Below, piece by piece: positions 57,429-64,000 of a stretch of DNA of 64,000 bases. The stretch comes from Vibrio splendidus (GTDB lineage: Bacteria; Pseudomonadota; Gammaproteobacteria; Enterobacterales; Vibrionaceae): contig NZ_LNRF01000004.1 in NCBI RefSeq assembly GCF_001557875.1, positions 186,001-250,000 of the forward strand, written 5' to 3'. Within the stretch, counting starts at the first letter, position 1. Each line of letters begins with the position of its first letter. Position numbers and translations under genes: made by a program. The notes below the pieces were generated by a model, which was not told the origin of the DNA, made no database searches, and was given only the letters and a program-made list of their open reading frames with translations.

Positions 57429-58454
57429 ATGAAAGACTTTCTAAAACTCATTTGGCGTAACCCGATGGCTCTAACAGGCGTCATCATCCTAAGTATCTTT
57501 ATTCTTGGCGCGATTGCAGCTCCATTGATCACTAAACATGTACCAGACAAACGTACAGGTAACCCACACGAATACCCTGGTTTCGTGGTGAAGTCTGCAC
57601 AAACTAACCCTGATGGCTGGGTTGCTCAAAACCTAGCAGACGACCGTCGTACATTGATCATGTCTAAAAAGGCAGACCACGTACTAGGTACAACTCGTAT
57701 GGGTCGTGACGTTTGGTCTCAAGTGGTATACGGCGCACGTGTATCTCTTGCAGTTGGCTTCGGTGCTGGTCTAACAGTGTGTTTATTGGCAACGGTTATT
57801 GGTGTTTCTGCAGGTTACTTCGGTGGCCGTGTCGATGACGTTCTAACAGCCGCAATGAACATCATGCTGGTAATCCCTCAATACCCATTACTGTTCGTAG
57901 TAGCAGCCTTTATCGGTGAGGCAGGGCCACTCACCATAACCTTGGTTATCGGATTTATGTCCTGGGCTTGGGGTGCCCGTGTTGTTCGCTCTCAAACCTT
58001 AGCACTGCGTGAAAAAGAGTTTGTAAAAGCCGCTGAAGTTTTGGGTGAATCTTCATTCCGTATCATCTTCGTAGAGATTCTGCCAAACCTTATCTCTATC
58101 GTTGGCGCAAGCTTCATCGGTTCGGTGATGTACGCAATCATGATGGAAGCAACCATCTCGTTCCTAGGTCTTGGTGACCCGAACACAATCAGCTGGGGCA
58201 TCATGCTTTACAACGTTCAAACCTCTTCATCAATGCTGATTGGCGCTTGGTGGGAACTGTTGGCTCCTTGTATCGCACTGACACTACTTGTAACTGGCCT
58301 TGCTCTACTTAACTTCGCTGTCGATGAAATTGCTAACCCGCAACTGCGTTCTCACAAAGGCATGAAGCGTTGGAAGAAACTAGCAGCTCAAGACAAAGAA
58401 GAACGTGAACCAGAACTACCACCACAAAATGCACTTTGGAGCGGAGATAAATAA
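57429..58454 (+). CDS. Chitobiose ABC transporter permease 2
   Basis: An inner-membrane permease of 341 residues, DppC/OppC type, with one N-terminal helix, a periplasmic loop (about 40-95) and five further helices. The coupling motif EKEFVKAAEVLGESSFRIIF is near residue 196. It starts 2 bp after permease 1 and ends 2 bp before the first ATPase gene, so translation is coupled. Confidence 0.93.
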   Translation: MKDFLKLIWRNPMALTGVIILSIFILGAIAAPLITKHVPDKRTGNPHEYPGFVVKSAQTNPDGWVAQNLADDRRTLIMSKKADHVLGTTRMGRDVWSQVVYGARVSLAVGFGAGLTVCLLATVIGVSAGYFGGRVDDVLTAAMNIMLVIPQYPLLFVVAAFIGEAGPLTITLVIGFMSWAWGARVVRSQTLALREKEFVKAAEVLGESSFRIIFVEILPNLISIVGASFIGSVMYAIMMEATISFLGLGDPNTISWGIMLYNVQTSSSMLIGAWWELLAPCIALTLLVTGLALLNFAVDEIANPQLRSHKGMKRWKKLAAQDKEEREPELPPQNALWSGDK

Positions 58455-58456
58455 TC

Positions 58457-59440
58457 ATGTCTGAACCACTAATTTCTATCCGCAACTTATGCGTGGATTA
58501 CATCACAGAGTCTGGCGATGTTCGTGCGTGTAACAACGTAAGTTTCGACATCGCTCCAGGTGAAGTCTTCGGCCTAGCTGGTGAATCTGGCTGTGGTAAA
58601 TCAACGGTCGCTTTCTCCCTTATGCGTCTTCATAAGCCGCCCGCTTACATCAGTGGTGGCGAGGTTATCTTCAACGGTGAGAACATCCTTGAATACAGCG
58701 ATGACCGTATGCAGTCGTTCCGTTGGAGTGAGATGTCGATGGTATTCCAGAGCGCGATGAACGCACTCAACCCAGTACTACCGATGGAAGAGCAGTTCTG
58801 TGACGTAATTATGCGTCACACCAACATGACTCGTGAGCAAGCTAAACAACGTGCTGAAGGTCTACTTGAAATCGTAGATATTCACCCGAGCCGATTGAGT
58901 GACTACCCTCACCAATTCTCTGGTGGCATGCGTCAGCGTTTAGTTATCGCTATCGCTCTAGCACTGAATCCAAAGCTGATCATCATGGATGAGCCGACAA
59001 CCGCACTTGATGTGGTTGTACAACGCGAAATCCTACAAAAGATCTATGCACTGAAAGAAGAGTTTGGCTTCTCGATTCTGTTCATCACCCATGACTTGTC
59101 ATTGATGGTCGAGTTCTCTGACCGCATCGGCATCATGTACTCAGGTGAGCTAATCGAAGTGGCTAACTCTCAAGATATTCTAGAAAACCCTTACCACCCT
59201 TACACCAAAGGGCTGGGAAGTTCTTTCCCTCCACTGACAGGGCCAAAGACAAAGTTAGCAGGTATTCCGGGTAACCCTCTGAACCTGTTAGAGATCCCTG
59301 AAGGGTGTCGTTTCCAAGCTCGTTGTGACCGTGTACATGAAACGTGTACCAAGGTGCCAACCAAGCTGCGTTCTATCGACCCTGGACATTTGTCTAACTG
59401 CCACCTGTACGGTGACCCAATAGTACAAAGGAAGCTATAG
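58457..59440 (+). CDS. Chitobiose ABC transporter ATPase 1
   Basis: A cytoplasmic ABC ATPase of 327 residues, DppD/OppD type. Walker A GESGCGKST, signature FSGGMRQR and Walker B IIMDEPTTALD are intact. The C-terminal oligopeptide-transport extension carries a Cys cluster (CRFQARCDRVHETC and a later Cys). It probably pairs with the next ATPase as a heterodimer. Confidence 0.94.
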   Translation: MSEPLISIRNLCVDYITESGDVRACNNVSFDIAPGEVFGLAGESGCGKSTVAFSLMRLHKPPAYISGGEVIFNGENILEYSDDRMQSFRWSEMSMVFQSAMNALNPVLPMEEQFCDVIMRHTNMTREQAKQRAEGLLEIVDIHPSRLSDYPHQFSGGMRQRLVIAIALALNPKLIIMDEPTTALDVVVQREILQKIYALKEEFGFSILFITHDLSLMVEFSDRIGIMYSGELIEVANSQDILENPYHPYTKGLGSSFPPLTGPKTKLAGIPGNPLNLLEIPEGCRFQARCDRVHETCTKVPTKLRSIDPGHLSNCHLYGDPIVQRKL

Positions 59441-59444
59441 CTTG

Positions 59445-59489
59445 CACGCTGACTCAGCGTGAATAACGAACAAGGCGGCTCGACCGCCT
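59445..59489 (+). other. Two intercistronic hairpins between the ATPase genes
   Basis: CACGCTGA-C-TCAGCGTG (59445-59461) and AGGCGG-CTCGA-CCGCCT (59473-59489) are perfect stems in the 87-bp gap. No T run follows. They may protect or separate mRNA segments. Confidence 0.6.
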
Positions 59490-59527
59490 AAAAACAAGCA
59501 AAGCGAATAAGGATTCTGGAGACAATT

Positions 59528-60523
59528 ATGAGCAAAGATTTCGGTCAATTATTGGTAGAAGGCAAGAATGTTGTAAAAGACTTCCCAATAAGCAGTACCA
59601 CCATTCAAACCCCAATGATGCGTGCGATTAACGACGTGTCATTCAAGATGTACAAAAGCCGCGGCCTAGCAGTGGTTGGTGAGTCTGGTTCAGGCAAATC
59701 AACAACCGCAAAAATGATCGCAAAAATGTACGCACCTTCAGGCGGCACGATCGAATACAAAGGTCGTGATATCCAAGAGATCTCAAGCAGAAAAGATCTT
59801 ATGCACTACCGTGAAGGCGTGCAGATGGTATGGCAAGACCCGTTTGGTTCTCTGAACCCAACGCACAATATCTTCCACCACATTGCTCGACCGCTGTTGA
59901 TCCACAAGAAAGTATCTCCGGGTAATAAGAAAGAGTTAGAAGAACGCGTTTACGATCTTTTGGAGCAAGTGGGCTTAATCCCACCAAAAGAGACGGCGCA
60001 AAAATACCCTCACCAACTCTCTGGTGGTCAGCGTCAACGTGTCAACCTAGCTCGTAACATCGCGGTAGGTGCAGAAGTCGTTCTAGCGGACGAACCAACC
60101 TCAATGTTGGATGTATCAATCCGTGCAGGTGTTTTGAACCTAATGGAAGAGATGAAGTTTGAGAAGCAAATGTCTCTGCTTTACATCACGCACGATATCG
60201 CAACCGCTCGTTATATCGCTGAAGACCTATCGGTAATGTACGTGGGACACATGGTGGAATGGGGTGATACCGATGACGTGATTGCTAACCCTCAGCACCC
60301 TTATACCCAGCTACTGGTTTCAGCGGTTCCAGATCCTAAGAAATCGATCCATGAACAACTTGCTGGCAACAAAGGTGAGATCCCTCTTTGGACGCCAGTA
60401 TCAGCAGGCTGCCCATTTGCAGGTCGTTGTACTCATGCAATGGACAAATGTAAAGAGCAGCTACCAGGGGTTACGCAACTAGCTGATAACCACTTTGTAC
60501 GTTGTTACCTACACGAAAGCTAA
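59528..60523 (+). CDS. Chitobiose ABC transporter ATPase 2
   Basis: A cytoplasmic ABC ATPase of 331 residues, DppF/OppF type. Walker A GESGSGKST, signature LSGGQRQR and Walker B VLADEPTSMLD are intact. The C-terminal extension has CPFAGRCTHAMDKC. Together with ATPase 1, the two permeases and CBP it completes the importer. Confidence 0.94.
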   Translation: MSKDFGQLLVEGKNVVKDFPISSTTIQTPMMRAINDVSFKMYKSRGLAVVGESGSGKSTTAKMIAKMYAPSGGTIEYKGRDIQEISSRKDLMHYREGVQMVWQDPFGSLNPTHNIFHHIARPLLIHKKVSPGNKKELEERVYDLLEQVGLIPPKETAQKYPHQLSGGQRQRVNLARNIAVGAEVVLADEPTSMLDVSIRAGVLNLMEEMKFEKQMSLLYITHDIATARYIAEDLSVMYVGHMVEWGDTDDVIANPQHPYTQLLVSAVPDPKKSIHEQLAGNKGEIPLWTPVSAGCPFAGRCTHAMDKCKEQLPGVTQLADNHFVRCYLHES

Positions 60524-60539
60524 GCAATAAAATCAAGTT

Positions 60540-60555
60540 AGGGTCTGCGGACCCT
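60540..60555 (+). other. Intercistronic hairpin before the GH9 gene
   Basis: AGGGTC-TGCG-GACCCT is a perfect 6-bp stem with a tetraloop between the transporter and enzyme parts of the operon. No T run follows. Confidence 0.55.
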
Positions 60556-60620
60556 ACCTATTTATATCCAAAACATTCAAGTACCTAGCCAATAGAAACT
60601 AGGACTGTCGGAGAATATTG

Positions 60621-62342
60621 ATGCTGTTATTGACCAACCATATTGGCTATGAATCCACAGGCCCCAAGCAGGCAATCTTACAAACTAAGAAAGCTCGCCT
60701 ATCTAGCACAACGGCTTTACTCGTCTGTGCAGACAACCATATCACTGTCGGAAGTTTTGATGTGGTAAAACAAGGCCACGTAGCAAATTGGCATCAAGGG
60801 CAGTTCTTCACTATCGACTTCAGTTCTGTCACTGAATCTGGTCGCTACTATCTACGTTTTGACAACCTGCGCTCTGAAGTATTTGAGATTGCTAGCAACC
60901 TATTAATGAACCACACGTTTTCTGATGTGCTTCATTACTTTAAGTCACAACGCTGTGGCGGTACTTTCGACAAGAAAGATCGACAAGCACAAATTCTCGG
61001 TACCGACAGATACGTCGATGTCCACGGTGGATGGTATGATGCATCAGGTGATGTCAGTAAGTATTTTAGCCACCTGTCTTATGGCAACTACCTAAACCCG
61101 CAACAAATTCCAATGGTCGTTTGGAACATGCTAAAAAGCGTGCGCTTAACCAGCGACGATCCGGATTTCCCTAAATTCTCCATGACTCGTCTAACGGAAG
61201 AAGCGCTATTTGGTGCTGATTTTTTAGTGCGTATGCAAGACGCGGCTGGATACTTCTACATGACAGTATTCGATAAGTGGAGCAAAGATATCAACCAACG
61301 CGACATCTGCGCTTATGCGACTCAAGAAGGCCATAAATCAACAGACTTACAAGCAGGCCATCGACAAGGTGCAGGTGTAGCTATCGCAGCATTGGCTGCC
61401 GCTTCTGAGCTTGAAATCTCTGGCAGCTACTCGAGCGATACTTACCTTGATACAGCTGCTAAGGGTTATTGGCACCTAAAGGAGCACAACCTCCAGTATC
61501 TAAACGATGGTGAAGAGAACATCATCGATGAGTACTGTGCCCTACTCGCAGCCAATGAACTGTATCGCGTAACAAGAGACCAGAAATACCTATCAGAAGC
61601 AAGAACTTGGGCGACTCGTTTAATTTCTCGCCAACAGTCAGATGATTCATTTGAGCACTTCTGGTCAGCGAATTCCGATGGCACTCGACCATACTTCCAT
61701 GCAGCCGAAGCTGGTCTTCCTGTGATTGCGCTATGCGAATACCTCGACAACGAAACCGATGATGAATTAAAAGAACAGGCTCGCACAGTTGTTGAACAAG
61801 CTTGCCAGTTCGAAATCAACATTACCGACAAAGTCACTAACCCATTTGGCTACCCAAGACAGTACGTTAAGTCTGTCGATGGTGATAAACGTGATGCTTT
61901 CTTCGTCGCTCAGAAGAACGAAACCGGCTACTGGTGGCAAGGCGAAAACGCTCGCCTTGGTTCAATCGCAACCATGGCGTACTTAGTTCAACCGCACATT
62001 AAAGATCGCGACCTGCAACAGCGTTTGATTCAACTTTCACAGAACAGCCTCGACTGGATCTTGGGCCTCAACCCATACCACATGTGCATGCTCGATGGTC
62101 ACGGTCACAACAACCCTGATTACCTACCACAGCTTGGTTTCTTCAATGCGAAGGGCGGTATCTGCAACGGCATCACGGCTGGTTTCGAAGATGAACAAGA
62201 CATCGCGTTTAATCCACCAGCACAAAAAGACGACATGCTTCAAAACTGGCGCTGGGGCGAACAATGGATCCCTCACGGTGCATGGTTCCTATTGGCAACC
62301 GCTGCGCAATTCAATTTCCTAGCACAGAGTAAGGAGCAATAA
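60621..62342 (+). CDS. Glycoside hydrolase family 9 protein (probable exo-beta-glucosaminidase)
   Basis: A cytoplasmic enzyme of 573 residues with no signal peptide. An N-terminal Ig-like domain (about 1-95) precedes the GH9 barrel. The catalytic Asp pair lies in GGWYDASGD, and the general acid Glu in ARLGSIATMAYL's preceding segment WWQGENA. Relatives in Vibrio and Photobacterium chitin clusters were shown to be exo-beta-D-glucosaminidases rather than cellulases. The intracellular site and the kinase next door fit hydrolysis of imported (partly deacetylated) oligosaccharides. ATG at 60621 is used; a TTG precedes it. Confidence 0.88.
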   Translation: MLLLTNHIGYESTGPKQAILQTKKARLSSTTALLVCADNHITVGSFDVVKQGHVANWHQGQFFTIDFSSVTESGRYYLRFDNLRSEVFEIASNLLMNHTFSDVLHYFKSQRCGGTFDKKDRQAQILGTDRYVDVHGGWYDASGDVSKYFSHLSYGNYLNPQQIPMVVWNMLKSVRLTSDDPDFPKFSMTRLTEEALFGADFLVRMQDAAGYFYMTVFDKWSKDINQRDICAYATQEGHKSTDLQAGHRQGAGVAIAALAAASELEISGSYSSDTYLDTAAKGYWHLKEHNLQYLNDGEENIIDEYCALLAANELYRVTRDQKYLSEARTWATRLISRQQSDDSFEHFWSANSDGTRPYFHAAEAGLPVIALCEYLDNETDDELKEQARTVVEQACQFEINITDKVTNPFGYPRQYVKSVDGDKRDAFFVAQKNETGYWWQGENARLGSIATMAYLVQPHIKDRDLQQRLIQLSQNSLDWILGLNPYHMCMLDGHGHNNPDYLPQLGFFNAKGGICNGITAGFEDEQDIAFNPPAQKDDMLQNWRWGEQWIPHGAWFLLATAAQFNFLAQSKEQ

Positions 62343-62345
62343 TTC

Positions 62346-63230
62346 ATGACGCTTTACTTCATAGGTATTGATGGTGGCGGCACATCTTGTCGCGCTCGTA
62401 TTCGTGACGACCAAGGCAAGCTGATTGGTGAAGCGAAAAGTGGCAGTGCTAACATCCTTTTAGGTGTCGATGTTGCAATGAGCTCAATTATTGATGCCAT
62501 TACAAAAGCGGCACAACAAGGGCAACTTAACTCAAACCATTTTTCAAATATGCATGTTGGCCTAGCTCTGGCTGGTGCTGAGCAAAAATCAGCATGGCTC
62601 GACTTCATGGCACAAGCACACCCTTTCGCAAGCATGACATTAAATACCGACGCTTATGGTGCCTGCATTGGGGCTCACAATGGCCAAGACGGAGCAATCA
62701 TGATTGGCGGAACTGGCTCATGCGGTATCTACCTAAAGGGTGGTGAACAGCATGTGGTTGGCGGTCGTGAATTCCCAATTTCAGATCAAGGCGGCGGCGC
62801 AGTTATGGGTCTTCGCTTGATTCAACAAGTCCTACTTGCAGAAGACGGCATTCGCAATAAAACACCGCTCACTCAGCATGTTATGGACCACTTTAACAAT
62901 GATGTCGATGCCATCGTCGAATGGTCAAAAGGGGCTATTCCAAAAGACTACGGTCAATTCTCACCGGTTATTTTTCAACTGGCGAACGAAGGCGATGAAC
63001 TGGCTATCAATATGCTCAAGCAGACTGCAGCCGATATCGAAATGTTTGTCTTAGCACTTCATCAAAAAGGCGCCGACAAAGTGTGTTTAATGGGAAGTAT
63101 CGCCGAGCGTATTCTCAATTGGTTATCACCACCAGTGCAGCAATGGATCGTTCAACCTCAATTCGACGCCATTGAAGGCGCATTGATGTTTGCTGGCAAA
63201 TCACAACACAACTTGTATCAACAGGCTTAG
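62346..63230 (+). CDS. BadF/BadG-type amino-sugar kinase (GspK-like)
   Basis: An ASKHA-fold ATP-dependent kinase of 294 residues. It shows the phosphate-1 motif GIDGGGTSCRARI at the start, MIGGTGSCGIYL (phosphate-2), and FPISDQGGGAVMG. The V. cholerae gene in this operon is described as a glucosamine-specific kinase (GspK). It would phosphorylate GlcN (or GlcNAc) released by the neighbouring hydrolases. It starts 3 bp after the GH9 stop. Confidence 0.9.
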   Translation: MTLYFIGIDGGGTSCRARIRDDQGKLIGEAKSGSANILLGVDVAMSSIIDAITKAAQQGQLNSNHFSNMHVGLALAGAEQKSAWLDFMAQAHPFASMTLNTDAYGACIGAHNGQDGAIMIGGTGSCGIYLKGGEQHVVGGREFPISDQGGGAVMGLRLIQQVLLAEDGIRNKTPLTQHVMDHFNNDVDAIVEWSKGAIPKDYGQFSPVIFQLANEGDELAINMLKQTAADIEMFVLALHQKGADKVCLMGSIAERILNWLSPPVQQWIVQPQFDAIEGALMFAGKSQHNLYQQA

Positions 63231-63242
63231 CAGGGAAGTTAT

Positions 63243-64000
63243 ATGAATTATCGCATCGACTTAGCTGTTCTTTCTGAACAAAAAAATAACTGCCGATTTG
63301 GCCTTACGGTACATAACTTAAGTGACCTCGACGTAACAGATTGGTCTCTGCACTTTGCATTTGATCGATTCATCCTTCCAGAGAGTTTATCGCAAGGTGA
63401 ACTGACTCAAGTTGGAAGCTTTTGTTCGTTCAAACCAAGTTCGTCAGTATTAAAGGCCAACAACCATTACTACCTTGAATTCAGTATTCAGAGTGCACCA
63501 TTCCGCTTCTATTCTGATGGCCTTAACGATGCCTTTATCCAATCACATCATGATGGAGAAACATCGGTACTGCCTGTCGCGATATCACCGATTGTGCTGG
63601 CTTCGCCATACCGTGAACGCAATCAAATACCTGAAGTTAACGCTGCTGAAATTGCATTGATTCCTCAGCCTAATCAGATCGAACTTCAGCAAGGTAGCTT
63701 CGCGCTAAATAGCAACTGCAGAATTGAGGTTCAATCTCATCTTGCCGATATGACTGCCTCTTGGTTCCTGCAAGAATTGCTCTCTACCTTTGAGTTGGCT
63801 CTTTCAAACGCGCTTTCAGCTGAACTTTCAAAAGACGAAAGTGGCGACATTCTATTTCGTAGCAATCCGACATTGGACGAAGCCGAATACAAGCTAGCGA
63901 TCACTGAGCAGCAAGTTATCGTTGAATCAGGCAGTCAATCAGGCTTCACGCATGCCGTCGCCAGCTTAATTCAATTGGTTCAACAACAAGACGCTGAACA
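63243..64000 (+). CDS. GH20 beta-N-acetylhexosaminidase (5' part only)
   Basis: The first 252 codons of an enzyme that removes GlcNAc from the non-reducing end of chitin oligosaccharides. An N-terminal beta-rich domain (about 1-120; FGLTVHNLSDLDVTDWSLHF) is followed by the start of the GH20b domain (LIPQPNQIELQQGSF, about residue 140). No signal peptide is seen, so it is probably cytosolic. The catalytic barrel lies beyond the window. ATG at 63243 follows the kinase stop by 12 bp, with GGGAAG as ribosome site. Confidence 0.87.
   Translation, partial: MNYRIDLAVLSEQKNNCRFGLTVHNLSDLDVTDWSLHFAFDRFILPESLSQGELTQVGSFCSFKPSSSVLKANNHYYLEFSIQSAPFRFYSDGLNDAFIQSHHDGETSVLPVAISPIVLASPYRERNQIPEVNAAEIALIPQPNQIELQQGSFALNSNCRIEVQSHLADMTASWFLQELLSTFELALSNALSAELSKDESGDILFRSNPTLDEAEYKLAITEQQVIVESGSQSGFTHAVASLIQLVQQQDAE

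Overview
This window is ordinary core chromosome of a marine Vibrio (Gammaproteobacteria). The evidence is gene content and order: a deo nucleoside block, greA-ompU-dacB-mgtE-tyrS, the metY-rimP-nusA-infB-rbfA-truB-rpsO-pnp-nlpI translation cluster, a RocS-type GGDEF/EAL protein beside ubiUV, and a ChiS sensor next to a (GlcNAc)2 ABC transporter operon. The order follows V. cholerae chromosome 1 closely as I remember it. The species cannot be fixed from here; base composition and codon use would suit the Splendidus group. There is no rRNA, CRISPR, prophage or intact insertion sequence. Mobile DNA is limited to one MITE-like element and one ERIC-like repeat.

Layout. Positions 1-5143 (minus): deoC, deoA and deoB (cut by the window edge), then NupC; together they import and degrade nucleosides. 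5348-10147 (minus): a TatD-type hydrolase with an overlapping small protein, prfC, holD-rimI, and ubiT with an acetyltransferase. 10406-14533 (plus): the c-di-GMP protein, then ubiU and ubiV, which with ubiT form the O2-independent ubiquinone hydroxylation system. 14619-16453 (minus): a MATE pump and its MarR-type regulator, with matching palindromes in front of both genes. 16630-26856 (minus): translation and RNA-decay genes from rimP to nlpI. 27091-32937 (minus): tRNA-fMet, tRNA-Leu(GAG), secG, glmM, folP, ftsH, rlmE. 33052-40926: yhbY, greA, OmpU porin, PBP4, a short MgtE with a candidate leader peptide, tyrS, and an M23 endopeptidase. 41023-46127 (minus): an RND pump and its adaptor, a MITE, erpA. 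46424-50280: hemL, an unlisted 41-codon small protein on the minus strand, an AI-2E/PerM-type membrane protein, rsmC. 50497-64000 (plus): chiS, a 700-bp control region, and the chitobiose operon (binding protein, two permeases, two ATPases, GH9 glycosidase, amino-sugar kinase, GH20 hexosaminidase cut by the window edge).

How they work together. The last block is a complete sense-import-degrade route. ChiS controls the operon, the ABC transporter brings in chitin oligosaccharides, and the GH9, kinase and GH20 enzymes turn them into phosphorylated amino sugars. Intercistronic hairpins appear to divide the operon into expression levels.

No wholly new multi-gene system was found. The best leads are regulatory: a MarR/MATE locus with a 14-base poly-C tract at the edge of the regulator's predicted promoter; a 14-codon Pro/acidic leader ORF with a complementary downstream segment before a CBS-less MgtE; a conserved-looking small membrane protein; and the structured control region of the chitobiose operon.
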